Shown here one piece after another: positions 10,768-21,844 of a stretch of DNA of 64,000 nucleotides. Where the stretch lies: contig NC_084590.1 of NCBI RefSeq assembly GCF_033807715.1, positions 5,721,827 to 5,785,826 on the forward strand, given 5' to 3'. Both the position numbers and the translations under genes were made by a program. Position 1 is the stretch's first letter. Every line of letters begins with the position of its first letter. The stretch is from Cololabis saira (lineage: Eukaryota; Chordata; Actinopteri; Beloniformes; Belonidae). Below the pieces are notes generated by a model. The model had not been told where the DNA came from, searched no databases, and worked only from the letters and a program-made list of their open reading frames with translations.

Positions 10768-10812
10768 TACGTACGTGCGTACGTACGTACGTACGTATGT
10801 ATGTATGTCTAT
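10711..10812. repeat. Compound microsatellite GTGT-GTGC-GTAC-GTAT
   Basis: A phased tetranucleotide run whose unit changes stepwise from gtgt to gtgc to gtac to gtat. Confidence 0.97.
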
Positions 10813-10975
10813 GTGTAGGTAGAGACAGAGACAGAGTTTATAGATATTTGGGACTCATTTATGTCTTTCTTGACCAACAAAATAGAAAACACTAACTGAA
10901 TAACAAAACTTACACTGGCGATGTGAATATGCCGGGTCGGGCACTTTATCAGTTTGATGTCTGTAGTCATTCTTA

Positions 10976-13530
10976 ATTAGGGCCTGAGCACTTACAAGGC
11001 CCTATTGTATCTGTAGGAATTTTTTATTTTTTTTTATTCTTTCTTCTGACAAAAGGAAGGCTTTTTTGCCCCCTCAAACGTGCCCCAAAAGTCACCAAAT
11101 TTTGCATGCAAGCCAGGCCTGGCGAAAAATTTTATATTTAATGGTTTGCATTAAAGGGCGTGGCAAAATGGCTCAACAGCGCCCCCTAGAAAACTTTGTG
11201 CCTCAAGTCCCACAATACGGTTTGACGTACATGCAGAAAAAAATCGGTACATACCTGTATCATGTCGCAACTTAAAAAAAAGTCTCTTGTTGTCATGTCC
11301 AAAACCGAACAGGAAGTCGGTCATTTTGAATTAATCGTGTAATTTTGGCGAAATTTATGCCATTTCTTCAGCCGCTTCAGAGCCTGAACCGTAACGTGCA
11401 CCCAGGTGTGTTATACATCAAAATGTGCGTCTCCATCCTGCGACGACACGCATTACTTTTCTCTTTCAAAAGCGTTACCGCGGCGACGCTAGACGCCAAA
11501 AAGCGCACCCACCCTTCATCTGATTGGTTCAGACAGAAAAAACTTTGTGCCTCAAGCCCCACAATATGGTTTGACGTACATGCACGAAAATCGCTACACA
11601 CCTGTATCATGTCGCAACTTAAAGAAAAATCTCTTGTCGCCATGGCCGAAACCGAACAGGAAGTCGGCCATTTTGAAAATTTTGAATTAATCGTCGTCAT
11701 TTTGGCGAAATTTATGCCATTTCGGCGAAATTTATGCCATTTCTTCAGCCGCTTCAGAGCCGACAAAGGCGACACGCATTACTTTTCTCTTTCAAAAGCG
11801 TTACCGCAGCGACGCTAGACGCCAAAAAGCACGCCCCCCCCTTCATCTGATTGGTCCATATTTGATAGTTCCCCAAAAGTCACCAAATTTTGCACGCAAG
11901 CCAGGCCTGGTGATAAATTTGATATTTCATGGTTTGCATTAATGGCCGTCGCAAAATGGCTCAACAGCGCCTCCTAGAAAACTTTGTGCCTCAAGTCCCA
12001 AAATACGGTTTGACATACATGCACGAAAATCGCTACACACCTGTATCATGTCGCAACTTAAATAAAAGTCTCTTGGCGTCATGTCCAAAACCGAACAGGA
12101 AGTCGGCCATTTTGAATGAATCATGTCATTTTGGCAAAATTTATGCCATTTCTTCAGCCGCTTCAGAGCCCGAACCGTAACATGCACCCAGGTGTGTTAT
12201 ACATTGTTTCGGGAGAAATCTCACTTATGGTTCGGGAGTGGTCGGCTGTGCAAAAATGAATCAGACACACACTCGCTTTTGCTATAAGATATGAATATAT
12301 TTATTAGCAAACAAGCAGTGCAAACAAAAAGACTCACACACAACTCCCCTTGGCTAGGATAACTGTGTCAGGTTATCCCCCGCAAATGGCAGAGCAACAA
12401 ACAATTACACAGGGGCTAGGCTTTGATACTCTTACCTCGACACAAGAGACTGGAGAGCCGAAACAGTCCTGGCAGAGAGCAGCCATCAACCCGCTGGGCG
12501 TCGTGCGCTAGACCCGCAGCTGACTCTGATCTGAACTTCCGGCTTTCCCCGTCTTTATACCTTTCCTAGCTGGTGGGGGCGGGAAAAGGCCCCTTCACCC
12601 CTACGCGAGCTCCCACACCAAGTTGCTTCCCACGGGAACCCAGCCCCGTGTGAACAAGCCACACATCACAGCTACATTTGTTAATAAACAACAGGTGCAT
12701 AGCTGATATGACTGTTTTGAGAATCAAGGACATTTCAGGACACAAAACTTATTTTTTCTTCCTTCATTCCACCTCTTGGCCAGAAAATGTCCTAATTCAA
12801 AAACAAGCATAATACATGAGAAACAAGCATAGCATAATTAATATGAAAAGTTGAATTAAGGGCATTCCAGGACACCAAACATATTCCGCCTCTCATACAT
12901 CAAAATGTCCGTCTCCATCCTGCGACGACGCGCATTACTTTTCTCTTTCGAAAGCGTTACCGTGGCGACGCTAGATGCCAAAAATCGCGCCCCCACTTCA
13001 TCTGATTGGTCCATATTTGATAGTTCCCTAAAAGTCACCAAATTTTGCATGCAAGCCAGGCCTGGCGATAAATTTGATATTTCATGTTTGCATTAATGGG
13101 CGTGGCCTAATGACTCAGCAGCGCCCCCTAGAATACTTTTCTCTGCCATAACTTTTAAACGGGTTGTGATAAAGACATGTGCGTGGTGTCATCAGACTCA
13201 GTATTGAGTCCTTGACCTTCATTGGCCTGAATTACCCCCGCCCCTTCTTCTGATTGGTTGTCCCTATTTTCTGCTATAACTTTTGAATGGTTTGACATAG
13301 AGAGTTTTGGGTGGTGTCATCGGACTCGGTTTTGAGTACTTGACGTACATTGGTGCAAATTAGCCCCGCCCCTTCTTCTGATTGGTCGATATTTCATAGT
13401 TCCTATTTTCTGCCATAACTTTTGAATGGTTTGCATAAAGAGTCGTGGGTGGGTAGTTTTGCGTCCTTGACCTTAATTGGTGCAAATTGCACGTGCGAGG
13501 GCCCGTTCATGGCTGTTTGCAGCTTGTAAT
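10976..13530. repeat. Degenerate tandem repeat block, about 460-bp units
   Basis: The block starts near gggcctgagcacttacaagg and ends near gcgagggcccgttcatgg. Inside, one module recurs from about 11068, 11540 (partial), 11872 and 13025: caccaaattttgca, gcctcaagtccca, aaccgaacaggaagtcgg, ttcttcagccgcttcagagc, gcattacttttctctttc. Short frames inside it share these peptides and are not genes. The third unit is split by a solo LTR. The family is unclassified to me. Confidence 0.8.
12205..12895 (-). mobile_element. Solo LTR with 5-bp target duplication
   Basis: A 691-bp insertion beginning tg and ending ca, flanked by tacat on both sides (12200-12204 and 12896-12900). The uninterrupted repeat unit at about 11413 reads straight through the site. 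Minus-strand signals fit an LTR read in that direction: a TATAAA at 12559-12554 and an AATAAA at 12305-12300, about 250 bases downstream. There are no internal retrotransposon genes beside it, so it is a solo LTR left by recombination. Its superfamily cannot be told from this. Confidence 0.88.
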
Positions 13531-13945
13531 TTGAATTTGCAATTGGTGGACTTGGACTATTTTGGTGAGAAACATTTCTATTTTTCTTATCTTTCAGTAT
13601 TTTGAAAATGTTCAGAGAATAATTTGTTTTCTGTTGTTGATGAACACGATAGTGTTTACTACTGTTTGATGTTGAGAGCTGGACTTACAGATGAGGATAT
13701 ATTATCTTACGGTTAAGTGATGTTATTCATCTTTCTGTATCTTTTCTATTTGAATAAGAATGTACACTTCAAAACAAAAGAAAAAGGATGTAACAATAGG
13801 ATTGTTAGTTGGCTACGTGTTTCCACACGGACCGCTTAGAGGGGATCACCGCACCTCGGGTGTGAACCATGGAGGAAACGTGTGTGTTGACAGTGACCGA
13901 GCCAGCCGTGTTATTATTTTAGTTGTGAACTAAATAAAGTGTAAG
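13531..13945. other. No recognised feature
   Basis: AT-rich sequence between the tandem repeat block and the hAT left end. I see a weak aataaa near 13933 but no coding signal. Confidence 0.4.
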
Positions 13946-14110
13946 CAAGCCCGGATTACCCAATGGGCATTATGGGCGGGCGCCCAGGGGCCCACGCGCA
14001 TCATTTTTTTTTTTTTTAATTTATTTATTTAATTTTTTTTTAGGGATTGGGGCAGCTAGAATTGGAGAAACCCGTAGACTGTATATAACCAATAAAAATC
14101 ACGTTGATTT

Positions 14111-14196
14111 TTTTTTTACTAAAATGGAATGTTTTGATTGGTCAAACAGCTAGCAGTCGGACGTCACTGTCCTTATAAACGCCGCACTGACAGCTC
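14111..14196 (+). promoter_or_regulatory. Promoter region, first copy of an 86-bp direct repeat
   Basis: Identical over all 86 bases to 14778-14863. It contains gattggtc (an inverted CCAAT box) and ccttataaac (TATA-like) about 40 bases apart, the arrangement of a compact polymerase II promoter. This copy lies just upstream of the captured gag ATG at 14241; the second lies just upstream of the transposase ATG at 14903. Confidence 0.75.
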
Positions 14197-14240
14197 CGAG
14201 TAGGCCCAACGCCTACAGAGACATAACAGAAGATCTGGCC

Positions 14241-14789
14241 ATGGAATTTGACTCAGCCGACACAGGGAGCCAGATGCAAGCTTCGTCCCCTGGCCCCACA
14301 CTCACGCCTCTCCAAACTCAGGAGAGGGTCCTTGCCGACCACTCCCACGCCCTCGCAGAGGCCTCTACAGTGGTCCGGGCTCTGAACACCCGCCTGGCGG
14401 TCCAGGAGGCTAACCAGGAGCGACGTGACGCCCAGGTCCAGCAACTCCTCAACATGACCCAGGCTCTGACGGCACAGGTTACTGCACTTGCAGCTGTCCC
14501 CCAACCCCCCGCCCCCCCCGCTGCTCAAGCTGCTCCCCAGGTCCCAGCTCCAGCTGCTCCCCCAGCTGGCCAGCCCCGTGAACCCCGCCTTGCCAGTCCA
14601 CCCCCTTTCGACGGAACCTTTGCCCATTTCCGAGGCTTCATGATGCAGTGTGAGTTGCTTTTTTCCCACCAACCCAGCCAGTTCTTCTCACCTGCATCCC
14701 GTGTCGCCTTCGTCACCAACCTCACCACCGGTGACGCCCTGAACTGGGCGCAGTCCATCCTCTACACCCACCCCGACTTTTTTTACTAA
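14241..14789 (+). pseudogene. Captured Ty3/Gypsy-like gag N-terminal fragment
   Basis: A 182-codon frame with its own ATG. It has a coiled-coil-like N-terminal half (residues about 20-85, LADHSHALAEAS then ALNTRLAVQEAN), a Pro/Ala linker (about 90-120), and a capsid-like start with PPPFDG, FRGFMMQCELLF and VAFVTNLTTGDALNWAQ. That pattern is typical of Gag from fish Ty3/Gypsy retrotransposons. The frame is cut off inside the second 86-bp repeat, so most of the capsid, the zinc knuckle and pol are absent. It lies within a hAT element and directly behind a copy of the hAT promoter, so it was probably captured by the transposon. A function in the element is not shown. Confidence 0.75.
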
Positions 14790-14863
14790 AATGGAATGTT
14801 TTGATTGGTCAAACAGCTAGCAGTCGGACGTCACTGTCCTTATAAACGCCGCACTGACAGCTC
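14778..14863 (+). promoter_or_regulatory. Promoter region, second copy of the 86-bp repeat
   Basis: Holds the same inverted CCAAT and TATA-like boxes as 14111-14196, 40 bases upstream of the transposase start codon. The absence of any difference between the copies indicates recent duplication. Confidence 0.78.
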
Positions 14864-14902
14864 AGAGTTGTGGGAGTGTAGGAGTTTGATTGGAGTGAGA
14901 AA

Positions 14903-17401
14903 ATGAGTGAGAAAAGCGGTTGTAGTAAAAGAAAGCGGAAAAGAGAAAAGGAGGAGAGGGAGGAAACTTTTTTAAAAAGTGTGCCTTCCATCCACAACTT
15001 TTTTTCAAAAAGAAGCAGGGATGAGGAGGAAGAGCCGTCGTCGGCTCCGCCGGTACAGCCACCACCGTCGCCAGCTCCGCCGGAGCCGGTCCTGCCGCCG
15101 GGTCCTCCGGAGGAGGATGCTGGACAAAGCGCGACACAGCCGGTTGCTAGTTTTAGCCACAGCGCGCCGGGGGATGCTGCTTGTTGGATGTACAAGGTGT
15201 CTGACCCAGCATTGTGGGGGGAAGTTGGCGAAATCACCCGCTCGGTCTTGATTGAACGCGGACCTGCTGCCTTCCATAACAGAAGGAATAAATATCCAGC
15301 TTCATCACAGGATAGCGGCATGGGTGGTTTAAAGCGCTCTCTCACAAATGATTTGCTGGGCTGTCGCTTACCTAACGGTGAAAGAGTTTCCCGCGACTGG
15401 ATCATCTATTCACCATCAACAGGTAATATTTTTTGCTTTGCTTGCATGCTCTTTTCAAAGGCTAAAAATCAGTTTGTGAGTGGCTTCTCTGACTGGAGGC
15501 ACCCTGAACGTGTGCAGGATCACGAAAAAAGCACAGAGCACCGTAGCTGCATGTTAGCTTTACTCCGGCGCTCATCTGTCACCGGGAGCGGGACTGTGAG
15601 TGCTCAACTACGGCAAGAGCTGGAGGTAGAGAAGAAGTACTGGCGGGAAGTAATGAAGCGTGTTGTGGCTGTCATTCAGTTCTTGAGTGAAAGAGGCTTG
15701 CCTTTCCGTGGTGATGATGAAATTATCGGATCACCTCACAATGGAAACTTTCTTGGCATTCTGGAGGTCATTTCACAATTTGATCCTTTCTTTGCTCAGC
15801 ACATGAATAAGTATGGTCAGAAGGGTAGGGGCCACACATCCTATCTTTCATCTACAATATACGAGGAGCTGATCAAGCAAATGGGTGACAAAGTGAAAGC
15901 TACTATAGCTGCAGAGATACAGCAGGCAAAGTACTTTTCAGTGATTGTGGACTCCACTCCTGATCTGTCACATACTGACCAATTGACCTTCGTTTTTAGA
16001 TTTGTGAATGAAAAGGGGAAAATAATTGAACGATTTGTCGGCTTTGAGCCAATTGAGAGTCACACAGGGGAGACTCTAGCCAATACTGTAATGTCTATGC
16101 TTGACAGTTTAGGTCTAGATCTCGCAAACTGCCGATGCCAGGGATATGATAATGCAAGTAATATGTCAGGACGATACAATGGGCTGCAGGCTCACTTAAA
16201 GAACAAGAACCCGTTGATCCATTATATACCCTGCGCAGCACATTCTCTCAATTTGATTGGTGTCAACAGTATAGAGGGCAGTTGTCAAGATGCAAGTCGT
16301 TTCTTCAATCTCATGCAGTCCTTATACGCATTTTGTGCTGGTTCCACTCATAGGTGGAACAGATTCTTCAATAAGGAAAAAATTAAGATCGACATGACAT
16401 TAAAATCGCTGTCATCAACTCGCTGGAGTTGCCGTGCAGATGCATCCAGGGCACTTTGGAAGAATTATGCTCAGATAAGGGATGTACTTCAGAGCATTTT
16501 ATCTGATATGGGAGAAAAACTTGACACATGCAATGAGGCAGCAGCATTGGGTTCAAAATTAGGCAGTCTTGAAATTTCATTTATGGCACAGTTTTGGGAC
16601 TGTGTCTTAAGCAGATTTAAAGCGACTAGTGTAGCGTTGCAAAAGGCTGACATAGATCTGATGACAGCTATTCATCTGTTTGACTCTCTGAGATCATGGG
16701 TTGTATCACTGCGAGACCAATTTGAACATTTTGAAAGTGCTGCAAAGAGCGTTCCCGGAGTGTGCCAGTCGTATCGAGATGAAGTAACACGGGCCAAGAG
16801 GCGCAAACCATTTTCCGATGAATCAACACAGCATGAAATAATATTACAAGGCAGGGAGCGATACCGTGTTGAAACATTCAGCGTGATCATTGACAAGCTA
16901 AGCAGCTGTTTAGATCACAGAATGGAGGCCTATAGGAGCATCAACGACAGGTTTGGGATTCTTCTGAACATGGAATCTGTTGATTTGCCCACTGTACGTG
17001 AAAAGGCTGCTGCACTCTGTGCCTCATACCCATCTGATTTAGATCAGAACCTGGCAGATGAAATCATCCAATTCAGATGCTTTGTACAGAGCGAACAAGA
17101 TACATCTCCTAGAAAACTGCTGCAGGTGCTCTTGAAAAATGGTCTGCAATCAGTTTTCCCCAATGTGTTTGTAGCCTTACGTATTTTTCTGACCCTACCA
17201 GTCACAAACTGCAAACTGTGAAGGAGAAAGATCATTTTCACAGATGGCAAGAATTAAAAATGAACTCCGAACAACACAAACACAACAGCGTCTTAGTGCA
17301 CTGTCACTGATGGCCATTGAGTCTCAGCTCGTCAAGAAGTTGGACTTTGATGAGATTGTGAATGAGTTTGCTAATGAGAAAGCAAGAAACAAGTCTTTCT
17401 G
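14903..17401 (+). pseudogene. hAT transposase (ZMYM1/TTF zinc-finger type), frameshifted near the C-terminus
   Basis: 772 codons are open from a good ATG (14903) to a stop at 17219-17221. The N-terminus is basic and then Pro/Glu-rich (residues 1-85). A TTF-type zinc finger follows, with FCFAC cysteines at about 178 and 181 and the GFSDW and H-x-STEH residues to about 215. The RNase H-like core has VDST with D350 and GYDNAS with D416. The C-terminal dimerisation region begins at VALRIFLTLPVTNC. There the frame breaks: aaactg(c/t) is duplicated in tandem (17206-17212 and 17213-17219), adding 7 bases. The remaining C-terminus, with ERSFS and LMAIESQ, continues in the +1 frame to a stop at 17399-17401. 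The enzyme would cut and join transposon ends. With one visible lesion, this is a very young inactive copy, or the break may be an assembly or allelic difference. Confidence 0.88.
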
Positions 17402-17454
17402 AGAGAGTGATCATGAGAAAAGAAGATGGGAGTAAAATGGACAAAGAGCTGAGA

Positions 17455-17835
17455 AGGAGAAAGAGAGAGAGAGAGAGATGAATGTGGGAAAAAACATTTA
17501 GAAAAAAAGAAGAAAAAAAAGAGAGATGAACCAGAAATGAGAGCCACATTGAAACACAGAGGAGGAGGATAGGAGAGAGAGAGAGAGAGAGAGAGACATT
17601 GGAACACAGAGGAGGAGGAGAAGAGAGAGAGAGAGACATTGAAACACAGAGGAGGAGAGGAGAGAAAGAGAGACATTGGAACAAAGAATAGGATGAGAGG
17701 AGAGAGAGAGACATTGAAACACAGAGGAGGAGGAGGAGGAGGAGGAGAGGAGAGAGAGAGAGACATTGGAACACAGAGGAGGAGGAGAGGAGCCCCCCCC
17801 CCCCCACACACACACACTCTCTCTCTCCCTTTCTC
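17455..17835. repeat. GA-rich minisatellite in the transposase 3' region
   Basis: Six units of 37-52 bases, each carrying acattg(a/g)aacacagaggagg followed by a gagaga run (near 17548, 17598, 17637, 17674, 17711, 17763). The variable base alternates a, g, a, g, a, g. Frames on the minus strand are repeat artefacts. Confidence 0.9.
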
Positions 17836-17880
17836 TCTCTCTCAGGTGAAATGTTTTTTGCTACAATAAAACACAAATTT

Positions 17881-18243
17881 ACATTGTCTAATTAAAGCAA
17901 GCATTTTTGATACTGTAAATGTAAAGTAGGGCTTAATTAGTTCTTTTTTAATTTTCAAAAATATCTTAATCTGAATCTCAACTAAAGTTAAAGTGGATCC
18001 CAGGAACATTCAATAATGACAAATTAGAAACAATTGTATGGCACAAAACGACTCTTTATTTTTATTTGCACAGGCTGAATCCAATTAATTAAACAAGACA
18101 GAGTATAGTACAGGAGTGGCATGCAATTCAATTCAATGGGCCTTATTGGCATGAAAGCAAGACAAAAAAGGTATGGTTCCAATTTTGGAACCGGAACCCC
18201 AAAATTCGAGATTCGTTTAAAAATGCGCATTTCGAATCCTGGC
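17881..18243. other. AT-rich spacer with a short retroposon-like piece
   Basis: Holds ttcaattcaatgggccttat-type sequence at about 18123-18150, resembling a retroposon tail, and nothing coding. Confidence 0.4.
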
Positions 18244-18245
18244 AG

Positions 18246-18380
<135 letters not shown>

Positions 18381-18456
18381 CGCCCCCCGCGCGTGCTCTG
18401 AGTATTACGTCACATCCGCGGCTGCGCAGTGTACTGTTCAGACAAATTCAAAAAAA

Positions 18457-19855
18457 ATGGAGGGAAGCGGTGGAAAATCAAAAACGGTCTAAAGTGTGGT
18501 TATATTATGGTAAGAGAACTGACCGATTGGCGACATGTGTGAAGTGTGAGCAAGAAATTTCGTGCAAGGGGGGAAGTACGTCAAATATGGCCAAACATTT
18601 ACTCTCCCACGGATTATATGTGAGGGACTGTGGCATATTTAAAAATACTGCGAAAACGGAGCCGATGGACCCGGCGGACAGCAACAAGAGCCCGACTACG
18701 TCGACAGGTTGGTATACAAAAACAGATAATAAGCAAGTCACTTATATTTGAATGAATGACGTTAACGTTACATTTTTGCTAGATAACAGTGTCAGTGGTG
18801 GCATAGTGATATGAGTATTATTTCTTCACAGGGAAATGATCAATGCATTAAATGCCCTCTACAAGCCCCCCACGAGGCATATGCTCTCCAACCACTTTGT
18901 ACCTGCCTGGTACAATGTAGAGAAGCAAAATGTCAAATCAGCATTAGAAAAAGCTAGCAAAGTAGCAATTACTAGTGATGGCTGGACCAGCATTTGCCAG
19001 GACCATTACCTAACAGTAACAGCACACTACATTACTGAGGGTAGAATGCAACAGAATGTCCTTGTTACAAAGGCAGTCTACAGAGCACAAACAGGAGATG
19101 TGGTGGCAGAGGAAATTGGGGATGTTTTGATGAGTATGGGATAAGAGAAAAAGTTAGTGCTATCACAGTGGACAATGCAGCCAACATGGATGTAGCCGTT
19201 AAAAAGCTGCACATCATTAAGATAGGCTGCTTTGCTCATACATTGAATCTTGCAGCTCAAACTATTTACACACTCAACTCAGTTGCAAAATGGGCAGCAA
19301 AGATTCGAGAAGTTGTTGTGTGGATGAAGAGGTCATCAATGGCCAAGGTTGTGCTCCGTGAAAAGCAAGACCTTCTTAGTAAGATACTCTGTCAATACAC
19401 TGCATTGCATTACATTATTCCTCCTATTAAACATCATATTATAATTGTAAATTAAAGTTATTACAGTTTTTAAAGTTGTTACATATTAATTACATATTGT
19501 TTGATTTTTATTAATGTTGTAATTAATTAATTAATGATTATTTCGTTTTCCTTTTATCCGAAACAGACTCTCCAAACTGACAAATGAGGACTACAGAAAA
19601 GCAGAGGAATTTATTGAACTCATGGAGATCCTGTACACATCAACCCTTTATGCCTCAACTGAAAAGAGCTCCACCTGCGGCCAAGTCCTACCAATCTTGC
19701 AAAAGCTGAAGAACCATTTCACAATCCGAGATGGAGATTCACTGTTTGTCTCCTGTCTAAAGAAGACAATCTGGACTGATCTATTAAAGCGATATCAGGT
19801 AAAAATCAATGTCACTGAGACAAATTCATCATGTATTTTTCATTACTCTAATTAA
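18457..19855 (+). pseudogene. Decayed hAT transposase with BED zinc finger (ZBED-like)
   Basis: Pieces of one transposase in order. The BED finger is at 18470-18707 (SKVWLYY, ATCVKCE, NMAKHLLSHG: Cys-x2-Cys and His-x4-His). Next come the RNase H-like N-terminal part at 18836-19144 (KVAITSDGWTS with the first catalytic D), its continuation at 19141-19380 (TVDNAANM with the second D, CFAHTLNLA), and the helical insert at 19566-19800 (KLTNEDYRKAEEF to DLLKRYQ). Breaks are a 1-base shift between the ATG at 18457 and the finger, a 1-base shift at about 19130, and loss of about 60 codons near 19380. A GT-AG intron (18708-18831) separates the finger from the next exon. The C-terminal dimerisation domain is missing. 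It is clearly inactive. Confidence 0.85.
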
Positions 19856-19883
19856 GTCTAAATTACATGTTCATATTTTTCAG

Positions 19884-20192
19884 GCAGACCAGGTGAGAAA
19901 CTTCCCCTGGAGAAGCTTTTCGCTGAGGATGATATCCTGAAATTGAAGCAGTTTGACGAAGAGGAAGTGCATCTCATTGACAACAGTAACTTTGAACGCA
20001 TGGTGGGTTTTGCAAATCTGAAAATGTGTCTAGTCAATAGGGTTGAAGTGAAAAGGTATTGCTGAGCACTTAAGATGCATATTCCAACAGGTGCAGCGTC
20101 TGGCCAGAGTGGGAGGAAGGGACGCGAAGGAATGCGTCCGAAAAGTCCTTGACAGGTGTCGTAGTATTGCTCTACTCTATAACAGCAGTGAG
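19884..20192 (+). pseudogene. Two splice-bounded exons of an unidentified gene
   Basis: Exon 19884-20002 (after ttttcag, before gtgggt) and exon 20091-20192 (after caacag, before gtaatc) join in the same phase. They give a continuous peptide with KLPLEKLF, FERMVQRLARVGGRDAKECV and VLDRC. It faintly resembles the DUF4806-type segment found in many fish genes. The exon upstream (ending DLLKRYQ, donor at about 19798) would splice in the wrong frame, so these exons are not a simple continuation of the transposase. A terminal piece at 20290-20487 gives a stop within five codons and has an AATAAA at about 20475. Confidence 0.45.
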
Positions 20193-20487
20193 GTAATCAG
20201 TGCCAAATGATGACACCTGGGCCCGGTGTCTACCAGTGTTTAAATCCAAGCCTGTTATTCATACTCTCTCTCTCTTCCTTCACTTGCAGGCACCTGGTCG
20301 GTGATGTGGCAGCCTTAGTTTCCTTTTTTATCCTGTTGTTTCGTTTTGCATCCTACAACACACATCTACACTCTCTACTCACACAACATGCACCTCATGC
20401 TTACTTTACTGACATCCACATCCCATGTTTTGTAATCTTTTGTTGGACATATTTAAGTTAAGTCGTTTCTTATTAATAAACGTATTT

Positions 20488-20982
20488 TGTTATTCCTTAT
20501 CATGGTGTGTCTCCCTCCATGTCATGGCTGTAAGAGCCAGGCTGTGACAGTTACTATTTGAATTTTACTTTGTATTGCATGCTCTGTTTTAAAAATGGAA
20601 AAAAATGTTCCTATTTTATTGCTCTTTGTATTAAAAACCAGTGAATTTTGATTATACTGAATTGTGATTTCATTTGAAAATGCAGTCAATATAAATGTTG
20701 TGAAATGCTATTTTGCATTGTTTGCATACATGGAGCATCAAGGAACTTCAGTCTGGTATGGGTGAGATTGTCGCATTTGTCTGAAGATCGGCTTTGTTTA
20801 CTGTTCAAGTCTTACTTTTCAAGAACTCTCTTAAAATGCCACCATTGCTGGGTGTTAAACTGTGTTTGACTCTTTGCTTTGAAAATCATCAATCTTAAAT
20901 TAACCAGCCTATGGGTAAGAGGTGACCTGTTTGTCTATGGTGATCTCGTTTAGCAAATGGAGTTTTGGGTAGAATACATTAA
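20488..20982. other. No recognised feature
   Basis: AT-rich non-coding sequence between the terminal exon-like piece and the palindromic MITE. I see no gene or repeat. Confidence 0.4.
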
Positions 20983-21276
20983 AAGGACTCCTCAAATGTA
21001 GAACCATAATTTGCCCATTATCTACTCACCCTCATATCTATGAATGCCCTGAAACACTTTGAAATTTCCAAACACTATTTCAGATTCAGGGAACAGCAGC
21101 TGCTTTTCATACAATGGTGTTATGGAAACCACATTGTAGCTAGTTGCCATATCCAAACAGCTGCTGTCCCTGGAATCTGAAATTGTGTTTTGGAAATTCA
21201 AAAAGTGTTTTAGGGTATCCATAGTCATGAGGCAGAGTAGATAATGGGCAAATTATGGTTCTGTTAGAGTAGTCCT
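20983..21276. mobile_element. Palindromic TTAA MITE
   Basis: 294 bp flanked by TTAA (20979-20982 and 21277-21280). Almost the whole element is an inverted repeat: cataatttgcccattatctac near 21005 faces gtagataatgggcaaattat near 21236. It shares only the target type, not sequence, with the element at 4753-5325. Confidence 0.85.
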
Positions 21277-21284
21277 TTAATGGC

Positions 21285-21840
21285 TGCACTACTGAGGTAA
21301 GGAGGGGGAGGTCCTTTCAAGGAGGTCCATTCCAATGTCGAAAAAGACGTTAGGAAGACGTCCCTAAGGATGTTTTGGACTAGAATTGGCCCTTGTCTGG
21401 AGGTCCTGGTGACGTTGATACCCATCGTTAAGACGTCATCTGGTGTATACGTTCTGTACCCTGCTGTACCCTTGCTGGGACGTCCACTATGACCTTAAAA
21501 AGATGTTGCTTAGACGTCTTTTTGCGCACTGGGTTATCATTGTGTAGCACTAAACAAAAATAATAAATACATATATCAGGAAAAAAAAGATAGTGTCTAA
21601 AAAAGTAAATGCATATTCAAATTGTTAGATTGTTTGCATTCACACACACAGTCTTACAAAGCACACTGGACATCCAGGCTACAGCTACTCGCACAAATGT
21701 ACCGTTCCTACTTGTGTCCCCCCCACCTCTGAAACTAAAGTTTCGCCCTTGCGTTCACCTCTTTTACCCACTCCAACCAACCTGTCTTTTAACCACAGTC
21801 TTTCTTTCTTTTCTCCATCTCGGTTTTCCTCCCGGGCTTT
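21285..21840. other. Unclassified sequence with repeated agacgtc motifs
   Basis: From 21340 to 21520 the motif agacgtc/gacgtc recurs several times, suggesting an old DNA transposon end. The rest holds a short CA run near 21640. No gene is seen. Confidence 0.4.
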
Positions 21841-21844
21841 CCGT

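Larger units (their letters stand above)
13947..17880 (+). mobile_element. hAT element with ZMYM/TTF-type transposase and captured gag
   Basis: The left end appears to be at caagcccggattacccaatg, a hAT-like terminus. Next come a duplicated promoter, a captured gag fragment, the transposase gene (14903-17401), a GA-rich repeat and an aataaaac signal near 17864. I could not find the matching right terminus, so the right boundary is approximate and the element may be truncated. Confidence 0.7.

Noticed and set aside
11345..11818. A 157-codon frame in the tandem repeat block
   Set aside because: Its peptides recur in other frames in each repeat unit and on the other strand; no start context.
17304..17876. 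Ser/Leu-rich minus-strand frames of up to 190 codons
   Set aside because: They are complements of the GA-rich minisatellite after the transposase.
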